This document shows, in pieces, positions 16,360-25,865 of a stretch of 64,000 nucleotides of DNA. Every line of letters begins with the position of its first letter. The stretch's first letter is position 1. The notes beneath the pieces are model-generated. The model had not been told where the DNA came from. It searched no databases and worked only from the letters and a program-made list of their open reading frames with translations. A program made the position numbers and the translations under genes. Source of the stretch: Acinetobacter sp. NIPH 298 (lineage in GTDB: Bacteria; Pseudomonadota; Gammaproteobacteria; Pseudomonadales; Moraxellaceae); the NCBI RefSeq assembly GCF_000369505.1, contig NZ_KB850054.1, positions 124,001-188,000 of the forward strand, in the 5' to 3' direction.

Positions 16360-18450
16360 TTAGAATTTGAATTGAGCTGACACGGAGGCATTCAAAGGTT
16401 CACCCGGCTGAACCCATAAATCACTATAACTCGAAACATAATAGGTTTTATCAAACAGATTATTCAGGTTGAATTGATAGCGTAAGCGATCAGACGGTGC
16501 GTAATAGGCATTTAAATTGACCAGTGTGTAGCTTGGCAGATTAAAACCATTATCAAGATTATGACCACTACGCTCACCGACATAAGTGAGGTTGGCACCT
16601 ACACCTGCTGTTCTCGCATCTTGTTGTAAAAATTCATAATTGGTACTGATAGAGCCTTGCTGTTTAGGCACATTGCTGAGGCGTGCTCCTTTTGCTAAGT
16701 CTTGGTCTTTTTCGATCTTGGCATCGGTATAGCTATAGTTGGCATTGAGTGACCAGCGATCCGTGATTTGGCTATTGAGATCCAACTCAATGCCTTGGCT
16801 GCTAACTTCACCTGCTGCAGTTTGAAAATTGCTATCCATGGGGTCGGTTGTCAGCACATTTTGCTTCTGCATTTTGAATAATGCGAGGCTGAGCAAGCTG
16901 TGATCATTGAGCTGATATTTGCTTCCAACTTCATAGCTTTGACCTTTTTCAGGGGCAAAGTTTTCACCGTTGCGATCCATACCACTGTTCATCGCAAATG
17001 AGCGCCCATAATTACTATAAAACGACCATTGATCCGATGCTTTGAAATTGACACCGACGCGTGGACTGGCTTGGTTAAGGCTTTGCTTGTGTTGGGTTTG
17101 GCTCAGATGATTTTCAAAGTTTTGTTCGACTCGATCAAAGCGAGTCCCGACTAAGACGCTCCATTGATCATTGAAGAACATCTGATCTTGTAGGTTGAGC
17201 GCAAAATACCGTTGTCGCTCATCGGTATCTGTAAATGGCGCTAAGCTTGGTGTGTACTGTCTATAATTTGGCTGATAAATATCAATGGTATTGGGGCGGT
17301 CAGCACTATGATTGCGACGTAATTGATATTGACGATAGTCCAATTGTCCCAATTCTGTTGAAACAACAACTTCATGACGTGCCCATGTGCTGTCTAATTT
17401 TCCCAGCAGTTCGGTTTGTGCCAGTACATCTTCGCTTTGATAATCACGATAACGACGTTGGCGTTCCAATGTTCGAGCATCGGCTTGCATACGCCGTGGT
17501 TCAGTTGAGAAACCAACCATTTGCGCATCTTTATAACTGAGTGCACTGTTGAGTTTCCATGCATCATTAAATTCATGGCTTAAACGCAATTGATAAAAAT
17601 GGTCTTTGACGCGCATATCGCCATCACTGGGTTCACCAGTGAAGGTTTTTGGATTCATCACAAACTGTTTCTGAACAGTACTGATGCCGCGGTCAAAGGT
17701 GCCTAAATGTTGGGTAAATTCACTGTCAAAATCGAGTTGGGTTTGGTCTGAAATTTTCCAAGTCAGTTGTGGTGAAAAGAACCAACGTTCGCTACTGACA
17801 TGATTACGGAAGCTTTGATTGTCTTCATGAGCAACAGCAAAACGATAAGCCAGCGTATCATTGATTGGCGCAGTGTGTTCGAGGCTGATGCGGTATTGCT
17901 CTTGGCTATTGGCACGAAGATTTATTTCACTCTCGCTTTGCCACTGTGGTTTTTTACTATTGATATTGAGTAGCCCGCCTGTTTCTCCACGCCCATACAG
18001 TGCAGCCATCGGTCCTTTTAGAAAATCCAGTGATTCGATATTGACCATATCTTTGGGTGCGCTGACCCCACGATTCACGCTTAAACCATTACGAATGGTT
18101 GCAGCACCGAGATTGGGATCGCTACTAAAACCACGAAAGGAATAATTATCCCAAAATCCGCCGCCATAGTTATTTTGATGAAACACACCACTGACCAAGG
18201 TTAAGGCATCGTCAATGCGTTGCACATCTTGTTGCTCGATCACTTGTTGAGAGATAAAAGAGCGGTTAAAGGGGATATCGAGTACATCGTGGGAGAATTT
18301 GCTTGCGCTACTGTTTTGCTGGATATCCTGTTGAGATGTATCCGCTTGAATACGGATGGTTTCAAGTACCGTGGTCGGGTCATCTGCCCATGTTGTTGTA
18401 GAGAAAAGACCAAGCCCCAAGCAAGACCAAAATCCAAGTGTGCGTTGCAT
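16360..18450 (-). CDS. TonB-dependent siderophore-type outer-membrane receptor
   Basis: A 696-residue protein. It has a signal peptide with cleavage after TTTWA (residues about 18-22), a TonB-box-like ETIRIQA (about 30-36), a plug domain (FNRSFISQQVIEQQDVQRID through GETGGLLNI), and a 22-strand barrel ending in the aromatic FKF terminus. Such receptors import chelated metal with TonB energy. The family resemblance is to hydroxamate siderophore receptors. However, the upstream site (18486-18500) looks like a Zur box rather than a Fur box, so zinc or zincophore uptake is the inferred role. It diverges from the DUF1624 gene. Confidence 0.88.
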   Translation of the reverse strand: MQRTLGFWSCLGLGLFSTTTWADDPTTVLETIRIQADTSQQDIQQNSSASKFSHDVLDIPFNRSFISQQVIEQQDVQRIDDALTLVSGVFHQNNYGGGFWDNYSFRGFSSDPNLGAATIRNGLSVNRGVSAPKDMVNIESLDFLKGPMAALYGRGETGGLLNINSKKPQWQSESEINLRANSQEQYRISLEHTAPINDTLAYRFAVAHEDNQSFRNHVSSERWFFSPQLTWKISDQTQLDFDSEFTQHLGTFDRGISTVQKQFVMNPKTFTGEPSDGDMRVKDHFYQLRLSHEFNDAWKLNSALSYKDAQMVGFSTEPRRMQADARTLERQRRYRDYQSEDVLAQTELLGKLDSTWARHEVVVSTELGQLDYRQYQLRRNHSADRPNTIDIYQPNYRQYTPSLAPFTDTDERQRYFALNLQDQMFFNDQWSVLVGTRFDRVEQNFENHLSQTQHKQSLNQASPRVGVNFKASDQWSFYSNYGRSFAMNSGMDRNGENFAPEKGQSYEVGSKYQLNDHSLLSLALFKMQKQNVLTTDPMDSNFQTAAGEVSSQGIELDLNSQITDRWSLNANYSYTDAKIEKDQDLAKGARLSNVPKQQGSISTNYEFLQQDARTAGVGANLTYVGERSGHNLDNGFNLPSYTLVNLNAYYAPSDRLRYQFNLNNLFDKTYYVSSYSDLWVQPGEPLNASVSAQFKF

Positions 18451-18485
18451 AAATCATCAACCAAAGAAAGACAAAAGGAGTGTTT

Positions 18486-18500
18486 TGTAATAGTATAACA
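18486..18500. promoter_or_regulatory. Zur-like box between TonB receptor and DUF1624 gene
   Basis: TGTAATAGTATAACA matches the perfect palindrome TGTTATATTATAACA in front of znuA (56691-56705) at all but one arm base, not counting the centre base. It lies 36 bases from the receptor start and 30 bases from the DUF1624 start, so one bound Zur dimer could control both. Confidence 0.65.
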
Positions 18501-18529
18501 TTACATTAATTTTTAAATCTTTTTTTGTT

Positions 18530-19678
18530 ATGTCCTTAGTGAAAACGAGCCAACGGTTACAGTCGATTGACGCATTGCGAGGTTTGGTCATTCTGATCAT
18601 GTTGCTCGATCATGTCAGAGAAACTTTCTATCTGCATAAACAAGTACCAGATCCAATGGATGTATCCGCGACTGAACCCGCTTTATTTGGCAGTCGTGTG
18701 TTGGCACATCTTTGTGCACCTATTTTTGTGTTGTTGACGGGTATCTCCGCTTTTTTGTTCTATTCAAAAACACAAAGTTTGCAACAAACACGGGCTTTTT
18801 TATTAAAGCGTGGTCTGTTTTTAATTGCACTTGAGTTGACGTTGGTCAATTTTGCTTGGACCGCAACATTCCCACCTGACGTGATTTATTTACAAGTGAT
18901 TTGGGCGATCGGGATCAGTATGGTGGTCTTGGCGGCGTGTATTCGTTTGCCTTTACCTGTGATGGTCCTGAGCGGCCTGACTGTTATTTTTGGGCATAAT
19001 CTTTTAGACAGCGTGCATTTCTCCGAAGGAACTGCAATACAGACATTGTGGCTGGTTTTGCATGAGCGTGGCTGGATCGAGTTTGCAGGAATCAAATTAC
19101 GTACTTCATATCCTATTTTACCGTGGATTGGCGTGATCTTATTGGGCTATGCCTTGGGACATTTCTTTAGTCAAAAATACACCGCCAAACAAAGAAATCA
19201 GTATTTATTGGGCATCGGCTTGATCAGTCTCGGATTGTTTATTTTACTGCGTTTGATCAATATCTATGGCGATCAGCCTTGGCAGCATTTTGATAGTTTA
19301 CAACTCAGTATCATGAGCTTTTTTAATCTGACGAAATATCCACCCTCTTTACTTTTCCTTTTGTGGAATGTCAGTGTGGGGCTGATCCTTTTGGTGGTAT
19401 TTGATCGTTGGCAGCAACAAAAGTGGTTTAAACCTTTGGTGGTGTTTGGTTCAGTGCCGATGTTCTTTTATCTACTGCATTTGTATGTGCTGAAGTTACT
19501 TTATGTACTTGCGGTAAGTATTTGGGGTGTCAATCAAGGCGCTTATCTTTCGGTTGCGCATGTATGGATGCTGTGGCTGATTTCGATTGGATTGTCTTTT
19601 GCGCTTTATCCTGTGGTGAAGTGGTTTTCAACATTCAAACATCAAAATAAACACATCGCGATTTTAAAATATTTTTAA
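18530..19678 (+). CDS. DUF1624 (heparan-alpha-glucosaminide N-acetyltransferase-like) membrane protein
   Basis: A 382-residue multi-pass protein with about ten membrane segments. The N-terminal RLQSIDALRGLVILIMLLDHVRE is the signature of DUF1624 and related acyltransferase-like membrane proteins, with a conserved Arg and His in the first helix pair. PMFFYLLHLYVLKLL near the C-terminus also fits. The family may transfer acyl groups across the membrane, but the acceptor is unknown. No ribosome site is evident at the ATG, and T-runs precede it. It shares the Zur-like box with the divergent TonB receptor, so I infer induction by zinc shortage. Confidence 0.8.
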   Translation: MSLVKTSQRLQSIDALRGLVILIMLLDHVRETFYLHKQVPDPMDVSATEPALFGSRVLAHLCAPIFVLLTGISAFLFYSKTQSLQQTRAFLLKRGLFLIALELTLVNFAWTATFPPDVIYLQVIWAIGISMVVLAACIRLPLPVMVLSGLTVIFGHNLLDSVHFSEGTAIQTLWLVLHERGWIEFAGIKLRTSYPILPWIGVILLGYALGHFFSQKYTAKQRNQYLLGIGLISLGLFILLRLINIYGDQPWQHFDSLQLSIMSFFNLTKYPPSLLFLLWNVSVGLILLVVFDRWQQQKWFKPLVVFGSVPMFFYLLHLYVLKLLYVLAVSIWGVNQGAYLSVAHVWMLWLISIGLSFALYPVVKWFSTFKHQNKHIAILKYF

Positions 19679-19697
19679 TCGTGAAATATCTATATCT

Positions 19698-19728
19698 CTA
19701 AAGCGTGTCCGAGCCAGACGCGCTTTAG
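19698..19728. terminator. hairpin between convergent DUF1624 and dadR genes
   Basis: Perfect 8-base arms CTAAAGCG (19698-19705) and CGCTTTAG (19721-19728). A T-tract is not obvious, so it may be a weak terminator or a repeat. Confidence 0.4.
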
Positions 19729-19757
19729 CTTAGGGCTGTCGTAAACAGCGGCGAGCG

Positions 19758-20228
19758 TCAGCTCCTACTCATATCTAAATATAAAGACTCTTTTACTTCC
19801 TCCATCACCACATAACTATGTGAAGATGCAGATGCGGGTAGTTTTTTCAATAAGTCACCCAATAAGCGTCGATAAGCACTCATTTCTTTGAGTCGTGCTT
19901 TGACTAAATAATCAAATTCACCTGAGATTAAATGACATTCTAATACTTCAGGAATATCGACCAGATCTCTCGCGACCTGATCAAATACATCACCTGATTT
20001 GGCAGACAGCTTAATTTCTAAAAATACCAATAAGCTGCGATCCACATACGCAGGGTTGAGCCGAGCGTAATAGCCCATGATCACACCTTCACGCTCCAAT
20101 CGTTTCACACGTTCTGAGCAGGGCGTGGTCGATAAATTGACACGTGAGGCCAGCTCACTAATTGCAATACGACCTTCACGCTGCAAAATCTCTAAAATCA
20201 GGCGATCAATACGATCTAATGTACGCAT
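19758..20228 (-). CDS. dadR: Lrp/AsnC-family regulator of D-alanine catabolism
   Basis: A 156-residue regulator. The N-terminal helix-turn-helix covers about residues 5-50 (LDRIDRLILEILQREGRI, ASRVNLSTTPCSERVKRLE). It is followed by the RAM/AsnC ligand-binding domain with the typical HLISGEFDYLVKAR strand-loop. Lrp-type proteins sense amino acids. Its divergent position to dadA-dadX indicates that it is the local activator/repressor responding to alanine. It starts at the ATG at 20226-20228. Confidence 0.88.
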   Translation of the reverse strand: MRTLDRIDRLILEILQREGRIAISELASRVNLSTTPCSERVKRLEREGVIMGYYARLNPAYVDRSLLVFLEIKLSAKSGDVFDQVARDLVDIPEVLECHLISGEFDYLVKARLKEMSAYRRLLGDLLKKLPASASSHSYVVMEEVKESLYLDMSRS

Positions 20229-20328
20229 AGATTATTTCCTTTTATTTTAATTTTTTCATGACAAATCGATTAAATTACCTAGATTATAAGCCTAAAAACA
20301 GTCAAAAAAACTATTGATACGAAAATAT

Positions 20329-20347
20329 ACTAGTTAAATAAACTAGT
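20329..20347. promoter_or_regulatory. palindrome in the dadR-dadA regulatory region
   Basis: ACTAGTTAAATAAACTAGT has 7-base arms around AAATA. It lies 18 bases before the dadA start and overlaps TATACT (20326-20331), a possible -10 element. It is a plausible DadR operator, though Lrp-type sites are degenerate. Confidence 0.5.
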
Positions 20348-20365
20348 GGGCGAGAGGGACCTATT

Positions 20366-21622
20366 ATGCGCGTTATCGTTTTAGGAAGTGGTGTTATTGG
20401 TGTAGCAAGTGCTTACTACCTTGCGCAACAAGGTGCTCAAGTGACTGTACTTGATCGTCAGTCTGGCCCTGCCCAAGAAACGAGTTTTGGTAATGCAGGA
20501 CAAATCTCGCCGGGTTACTCAACACCGTGGGCTGCACCCGGTATTCCATTTAAAGCAGTGAAGTGGATGTTCCAACATCATGCACCGCTTGCAATAAGTG
20601 TGGACGGTAGTATGTGGCAGCTACAGTGGATGGCACAAATGCTAAAAAACTGTAATCCACAAAGTTATGCGGTCAACAAAGAACGCATGATGCGTGTGGC
20701 TGAATATAGCCGTGACTGTTTACGTGACCTCAGAGCGCAAACTGGTATTCATTATGAAAATCGCTCTAAGGGCACACTACAAGTGTTTCGCAATGACGCA
20801 CAACTTGAAGCGGTACAACGTGATATTCAAGTGTTAAAAGAATGTGGTGTGGACTTCAATTTGCTCAATGCTGAACAACTTGGCAGTGTTGAGCCTGCAT
20901 TAGCGCATAGCGATAAACTGGTGGGTGGTTTGCATTTGCCGAATGATGAAACAGGTGATTGTTACCTCTTTACCAATGCTTTGGCAAAAATCGCTCAAGA
21001 CTTGGGTGTCGAATTCAAATTTGATCAAAATGTGGAAAAACTGATTGTTGAAGGCGATCAGATCAAAGGCGTGATGGTCAATGGTGAAATCCTGACTGCA
21101 GACCGATTTGTGCTGGCCTTTGGCAGTTATTCACGTGACTTCCTGAAACCACTTGAACTGAATTTACCTGTTTATCCCGTGAAAGGTTATTCACTCACTG
21201 TGCCGATTGTTGATCCTAGCCTTGCGCCACAATCAACTGTATTGGATGAAACCTATAAAGTGGCGCTGACGCGATTTGATCAACGGATTCGTGTCGGTGG
21301 TATGGCGGAGTTAAGCGGTTTTAATCTGGGCTTGAATGAAGACCGCCGTGGCACTTTAGAAATGGTGACACGAGATCTATTTCCCGGTGGAGATTTGGAA
21401 CAGGCATCATTCTGGACTGGTTTACGTCCGATGACCCCAGACAGTACTCCGATCATTGGTGCGACCAAATATAAGAATTTATTCCTGAATACAGGGCATG
21501 GCACGCTAGGTTGGACCATGGCTTGTGGTTCGGGCAAGTTGATCAGCGATTTGGTCATGAATCATCGTACCGAGATTAGTACCGATGGTTTGTCGATTCA
21601 GCGTTATTCACACGCGGCATAA
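20366..21622 (+). CDS. dadA: D-amino acid dehydrogenase small subunit
   Basis: A 418-residue FAD-dependent oxidoreductase. It deaminates D-alanine to pyruvate and ammonia and feeds electrons to the respiratory chain at the inner membrane. The N-terminal dinucleotide fold [15 protein letters not shown] is followed by [21 protein letters not shown], characteristic of DadA. The C-terminal FAD motif [15 protein letters not shown]...[10 protein letters not shown] is present (quoted in pieces). Length matches the family. GAGAGGGAC precedes the ATG. It is the first gene of dadA-dadX-ridA. Confidence 0.95.
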   Translation: MRVIVLGSGVIGVASAYYLAQQGAQVTVLDRQSGPAQETSFGNAGQISPGYSTPWAAPGIPFKAVKWMFQHHAPLAISVDGSMWQLQWMAQMLKNCNPQSYAVNKERMMRVAEYSRDCLRDLRAQTGIHYENRSKGTLQVFRNDAQLEAVQRDIQVLKECGVDFNLLNAEQLGSVEPALAHSDKLVGGLHLPNDETGDCYLFTNALAKIAQDLGVEFKFDQNVEKLIVEGDQIKGVMVNGEILTADRFVLAFGSYSRDFLKPLELNLPVYPVKGYSLTVPIVDPSLAPQSTVLDETYKVALTRFDQRIRVGGMAELSGFNLGLNEDRRGTLEMVTRDLFPGGDLEQASFWTGLRPMTPDSTPIIGATKYKNLFLNTGHGTLGWTMACGSGKLISDLVMNHRTEISTDGLSIQRYSHAA

Positions 21623-21646
21623 GTTGAGTTTACAAGGAAGTTAATC

Positions 21647-22774
21647 ATGCCTCGTCCAATTACTGCGGTGATTCACAACCAAGCTTTACGCCAAAATCTT
21701 GAGCGTGTTCGGCAATCTACGCCGAATAGCAAGGTCTTTGCTGTGGTGAAAGCCAACGCTTACGGACATGGGATCGAACGTGTCTATGATGCTTTTAAAA
21801 CAGCGGATGGTTTTGCCTTACTCGATATTGATGAAGCCAAACGTTTACGCGCATTGGGGTGGTCAGGACCGATTCTGTTGCTTGAGGGTATTTTTTCACC
21901 CCAAGACTTGTTTGACTGCGCGCAATATCAACTCAGTTTCACCATTCATAATGAACAACAAGTAGAATGGTTACAACAACATATCTATCCTGCCCAGTTC
22001 GATATTTTCCTGAAAATGAACAGTGGGATGAATCGTTTAGGCTTCAAGCCACAACAATATCGTCAAGTTTGGCGACATCTTCAGCGTCTGAGTAATGTCG
22101 CAAAAGTCACCCATATGATGCATTTTTCTGATGCGGATGGAGAGCGTTTCGGCCAAGTCGGGGTGGATTATCAACTGACCGAATTTGAGAGCAATATTCA
22201 AGATTTGCCCGGTGAAAGATCGATCAGCAATAGTGCCGCCATCCTCAGATACTCCACTCAACTGCAATCTGATTATGTCCGTGCTGGCATTATGCTTTAC
22301 GGCAGTTCGCCTGATTATCCAAAACACACGATTCAAGATTGGGGACTCGCCCCAAGCATGAGTCTACGTAGTGAAATTATTGCAATACAACAATTAAATG
22401 CCCATCAAAGCGTCGGTTATGGTTCTAGTTTTGTCGCAGAACAGCCAATGAGCATAGGCATCGTCGCCTGTGGTTATGCCGATGGTTATCAACGTATTTC
22501 ACCGACAGGCACACCTATTTTAGTGGATGGCATTCGTACCCGCACCATTGGTCGAGTCAGCATGGATATGTTGGCTGTCGATTTAACGCCCATCCCAAAT
22601 GCTGTGATTGGCAGTGAAGTTGTGCTTTGGGGGACCTCAAAAACAGGAAGTATTTTACCCATTGATGATGTTGCAGCAGCCTCAGGCACCGTCGGTTATG
22701 AACTGATGTGTGGGGTGACCGCACGTGTCAAATTTATCAATCAAGACGAAGGAAATCATCATGTCACATTCTGA
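21647..22774 (+). CDS. dadX: alanine racemase (catabolic)
   Basis: A 375-residue PLP enzyme that interconverts L- and D-alanine. The PLP lysine is in FAVVKANAYGHG (about residue 35). The catalytic Tyr region is SVGYGSSF, and CGYADGYQR and SMDMLAVD follow. Together with dadA it converts L-alanine into pyruvate through D-alanine, so this is the catabolic racemase rather than the cell-wall one. The overlap with ridA (14 bases) supports a single transcript. Confidence 0.93.
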   Translation: MPRPITAVIHNQALRQNLERVRQSTPNSKVFAVVKANAYGHGIERVYDAFKTADGFALLDIDEAKRLRALGWSGPILLLEGIFSPQDLFDCAQYQLSFTIHNEQQVEWLQQHIYPAQFDIFLKMNSGMNRLGFKPQQYRQVWRHLQRLSNVAKVTHMMHFSDADGERFGQVGVDYQLTEFESNIQDLPGERSISNSAAILRYSTQLQSDYVRAGIMLYGSSPDYPKHTIQDWGLAPSMSLRSEIIAIQQLNAHQSVGYGSSFVAEQPMSIGIVACGYADGYQRISPTGTPILVDGIRTRTIGRVSMDMLAVDLTPIPNAVIGSEVVLWGTSKTGSILPIDDVAAASGTVGYELMCGVTARVKFINQDEGNHHVTF

Positions 22775-23120
22775 TATTCAGAAAATCAACTCGACTGAGG
22801 TCATGAGTGCCGTCACTGTTTTTAACAAGGTGGTGTATTTATCAGGACAAGTGCCTAAAAATCCAGACCTCGATATTGAAGGACAAACGCGAGATATTCT
22901 GGCGACGATTGAGCAGCTCTTGGCTTCGGCAAATACCGATAAATCACGCCTATTGTCGGTTCAACTGTTTTTAAAAGATCTCTCTGATTTTCCGACGGTC
23001 AATGCGATTTATGTGGATTGGTTAAAAGGTTGTGTCGCACCGTCGCGTGCCACGATTCAAGCTGATTTGGTCAATCCGAACTGGCTCATTGAAATTGCAG
23101 TGATTGCAGCACAAAAATAA
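22761..23120 (+). CDS. RidA/YjgF-family enamine/imine deaminase
   Basis: A 119-residue Rid-family protein. The core VVYLSGQVPKNP and the late CVAPSRATIQADLVNPNWLIEIAVIA (quoted in part: PSRATIQADLV) carry the family Arg. Rid proteins hydrolyse the 2-iminopropionate released when alanine is oxidised, which fits its place after dadA and dadX. The ATG at 22761 has GGAAATCATC upstream. An earlier in-frame start at 22725 would lie deep inside dadX. Confidence 0.88.
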   Translation: MSHSDIQKINSTEVMSAVTVFNKVVYLSGQVPKNPDLDIEGQTRDILATIEQLLASANTDKSRLLSVQLFLKDLSDFPTVNAIYVDWLKGCVAPSRATIQADLVNPNWLIEIAVIAAQK

Positions 23121-23310
23121 AGCAAACAGTGATCGTTTTGCTTAAATAATATTAAAAAAGATGAAAAGTAACGTATTTATTGTAGATAAAACAGCAGCAG
23201 ATGCGTATTTTCTTGCAATGAATATGCGCCAGCCATTTTAACAGAGCGTGAATCAACGCAACAAAATAAAAAGGCTGGCTCATACAGGAATAAGAAAAAG
23301 GGAACTTTTT

Positions 23311-24744
23311 ATGACGGTTATGCAACAGCATTCAGAAGATCAACACGCACCGAACGATTTACAACGCAAGCTTTCCAATCGTCATTTACAAATGATTGCC
23401 ATTGGCGGTGCGATCGGCACTGGACTATTTATGGGTTCAGGCAAAACCATTTCTCTGGCAGGTCCCTCGATTCTTTTTATTTACATCATCATCGGGACGA
23501 TGTTCTTTTTTCTGATGCGTGGACTTGGTGAGTTATTGCTTGCCAATTTACAGTATAAATCTTTCGTAGATATGGCACATGATCTGATTGGACCATGGGC
23601 AGGGTATTACATCGGTTGGACCTATTGGCTCGGTTGGGTGCTGGTTGGGATTGCAGATCTAGCTGCGGTGATCAATTATCTGGGTTTCTGGCTGCCAGAT
23701 GGGGTGTCATTCACCCCAATGGGTCAGGCTTTGATTAGTGCGGGTTGTGTGCTGTTTGTACTGGGTCTTAACTTGCTGACCGTACGCTTATTTGGTGAGA
23801 TCGAATTTTGGTTTGCCTTGATTAAGATTCTCGCGATTATCGGCTTGATTGGTGTCGGCGGTTATATGATTTTTAGTCATTTCCAAGCGCCTGAAGGTGC
23901 TGTGGCATCGTTAAGCAATGTCTGGTCACATGGTGGTATGTTCCCCAAAGGTTTGGATGGCTTTTTAGCGGGTTTCCAAATTGCGGTGTTTGCCTTTGTT
24001 GGGGTGGAGCTGGTTGGTACTACTGCGGCTGAAACCAAAGATCCACATAAGAATCTCCCGAAAGCGATTAATGCGATTCCGATTCGGATCATCTTGTTCT
24101 ATGTCTTGGCATTATTGGTGGTGATGGCGGTCACGCCGTGGGACAGTATTCGTGCGGATAAAAGTCCATTTGTTGAGTTGTTCATGAATGCAGGGATCGT
24201 CACCTCTGCGATTATTATGAATTTAGTAGTGCTGTCTTCGGTGATGTCATCCATGAACAGTGGCGTGTTCTCGACTAGTCGGATGTTGTTTGGTTTATCT
24301 AAAGATGGCCAAGCGCCTGCGGCATTGGGGCGACTGTCGAAAAAAGCCGTACCTGCCAATGGCTTATTTTTCTCTTGTGTTTTTATCATGGGTGGGGCGG
24401 TGTTACAGTACTTTGTACCGAATACGCTAGAAGCCTTTACTTTGGCGAGCGCGCTGTGTGTGATTTTATTTATCAGTGTTTGGAGCCTGATTATGGTGTG
24501 CTATATCCGCTACCGTAAGTTGCGCCCTGAGTTACACCTACAGTCGAGTTTTAAAATGCCGGGCGGGGTTTGGATGTCTTATCTGGTGATTGCATTCTTG
24601 CTGTTTGCCTTGGTGATCTTGGCACTTGAACCAGATACATTAAAAGCACTTTATGTCAGTCCAGTCTGGTTGCTAATTTTAGCTGTGACCTATCAGTTCG
24701 TGTACAAACCACGGATGCGAAAACTGCAACGAGAGTTGGCATAA
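23311..24744 (+). CDS. cycA: D-serine/D-alanine/glycine-type amino acid permease
   Basis: A 477-residue APC-superfamily symporter with 12 membrane segments. It starts just before NRHLQMIAIGGAIGTGLFMGSG, the amino acid permease signature. The conserved FAFVGVELVGTTAAETKDP and SVMSSMNSGVFSTSRMLF segments match CycA-type permeases. The start at 23311 has AAAGGGAA upstream. An earlier frame start at 23248 is rejected. A 190-base gap after ridA suggests its own promoter. It supplies alanine to the dad enzymes. Confidence 0.88.
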   Translation: MTVMQQHSEDQHAPNDLQRKLSNRHLQMIAIGGAIGTGLFMGSGKTISLAGPSILFIYIIIGTMFFFLMRGLGELLLANLQYKSFVDMAHDLIGPWAGYYIGWTYWLGWVLVGIADLAAVINYLGFWLPDGVSFTPMGQALISAGCVLFVLGLNLLTVRLFGEIEFWFALIKILAIIGLIGVGGYMIFSHFQAPEGAVASLSNVWSHGGMFPKGLDGFLAGFQIAVFAFVGVELVGTTAAETKDPHKNLPKAINAIPIRIILFYVLALLVVMAVTPWDSIRADKSPFVELFMNAGIVTSAIIMNLVVLSSVMSSMNSGVFSTSRMLFGLSKDGQAPAALGRLSKKAVPANGLFFSCVFIMGGAVLQYFVPNTLEAFTLASALCVILFISVWSLIMVCYIRYRKLRPELHLQSSFKMPGGVWMSYLVIAFLLFALVILALEPDTLKALYVSPVWLLILAVTYQFVYKPRMRKLQRELA

Positions 24745-24765
24745 TTTAGGTATCAAACGATAGCT

Positions 24766-24800
24766 AAAAGAGCTGATCCTAAAGGATTGGCTCTTTTTTT
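24766..24800 (+). terminator. terminator of cycA
   Basis: AAAAGAGCTGATCC (24766-24779) pairs through two G-T wobbles with GGATTGGCTCTTTT (24784-24797), followed by T residues. It sits between the convergent cycA and LysR genes. Confidence 0.85.
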
Positions 24801-24817
24801 ATCTGCCATTTAAATCG

Positions 24818-25699
24818 TTAATCAATGAGCAAATGTTGATATTGATCAGCTTGTTTACGCAAATAATCCCAAACCAGTTTAATCCGTGGTTCATGCTGTA
24901 AATCAACAAAAGTCAGCATCCAGAAGGTATGGTTAAAGCGAACCTGTTGCTCTAAAACTTCTTCAAGCTCAGCTTTGTCGTCTGCCAAAAATTTGGGTAA
25001 AATCGCCAACCCTGCACCTGCACTCACCGCAATCTGTTGCGCCAAAATACTGCTGCTGCGAAAGTTCGCATTCAGTTTTAAGGGTAAGCGTTCTAGGCAA
25101 TACAATTCAGGGCTATACACCAGATCATCAATGTAATTCACAAAACGATGTTGGGTTAAATCCTCCAGCCTACGGATCGGTGGGTTTTGCGACAGATAAT
25201 TTTTGCTGCCATAAATTTTTAAACAGTAATCTGATAAGCGCGTGATGATATAAGGGCCAGAGGTCGGGCGCTCAATCGATACCACGATATCGGCTTCACG
25301 ATGTGAAAGCTTAATCATTTTCGGTACAGGAATGAGGTCAATGGTCAGTAACGGATATCGAATCGAAAACTCTGCCAATAAACGTGCAAGAAATGCCGTA
25401 CCAAAGCCTTCAGGTGTGCCAATTCGCACACGACCTTGCAAGGGCTGATGTGGTTTTTCGATTTGTAAGAAGGCTTGTTCCATTTGTTCAACCTGCGGAA
25501 CAAGCGCCAAACCCTCAAAGGTCAGTTCATATCCAGTGGCTTCACGTTTAAAGAGTGTCGTGCCTAAAGCCTGTTCCAAAGCCTGAATACGCCGTGCCAC
25601 GGTACTGTGTTCGACACCAATAATACGTGCAGCACTGGTCAAGGTCTTGGTCCGTGCCAGAACCAAAAAAAATTGCAGATGATCCCAATCCACTTTCAT
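24818..25699 (-). CDS. LysR-family regulator of valine/isobutyrate catabolism
   Basis: A 293-residue LysR protein. The N-terminal helix-turn-helix (LQFFLVLARTKTLTSAARIIGVEHSTVARRI, quoted in part: TSAARIIGVEHSTVARRIQ) is followed by a periplasmic-binding-like effector domain (GRVRIGTPEGFGTAFLA onward). The ATG at 25697-25699 begins MKVDWDHLQFF, the usual family start. It diverges from mmsA, the usual position for the pathway's own regulator. An inverted repeat at 25715-25730 lies just upstream. Acyl-CoA or semialdehyde signals are possible inducers, by inference. Confidence 0.85.
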   Translation of the reverse strand: MKVDWDHLQFFLVLARTKTLTSAARIIGVEHSTVARRIQALEQALGTTLFKREATGYELTFEGLALVPQVEQMEQAFLQIEKPHQPLQGRVRIGTPEGFGTAFLARLLAEFSIRYPLLTIDLIPVPKMIKLSHREADIVVSIERPTSGPYIITRLSDYCLKIYGSKNYLSQNPPIRRLEDLTQHRFVNYIDDLVYSPELYCLERLPLKLNANFRSSSILAQQIAVSAGAGLAILPKFLADDKAELEEVLEQQVRFNHTFWMLTFVDLQHEPRIKLVWDYLRKQADQYQHLLID

Positions 25700-25714
25700 T
25701 GTTATTGTATCCCT

Positions 25715-25730
25715 TGTGCATATTTGCACA
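25715..25730. promoter_or_regulatory. LysR-type operator
   Basis: TGTGCATATTTGCACA is a perfect 6-4-6 inverted repeat. A second, imperfect GTGCA...TGC pair lies at 25737-25750. The two spaced sites resemble recognition and activation sites of LysR proteins. The first is 15 bases from the LysR start, allowing autorepression. Confidence 0.65.
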
Positions 25731-25865
25731 CCAATCGTGCATTAATTTGCGTTGGTGGTCAAAGATTTGTTTGTTAGTCTCAACCAATGGTTAAAAAAAG
25801 AAAATACGACGAATCGCTATTTTCGAACATCTGAACACAATAAAAATAGTGCCTATGGAGAGGTT

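Noticed and set aside
18486..18505. Fur box in front of the TonB receptor
   Set aside because: The palindrome lacks the GATAATGATAATCATTATC pattern and matches the znuA Zur site much better.
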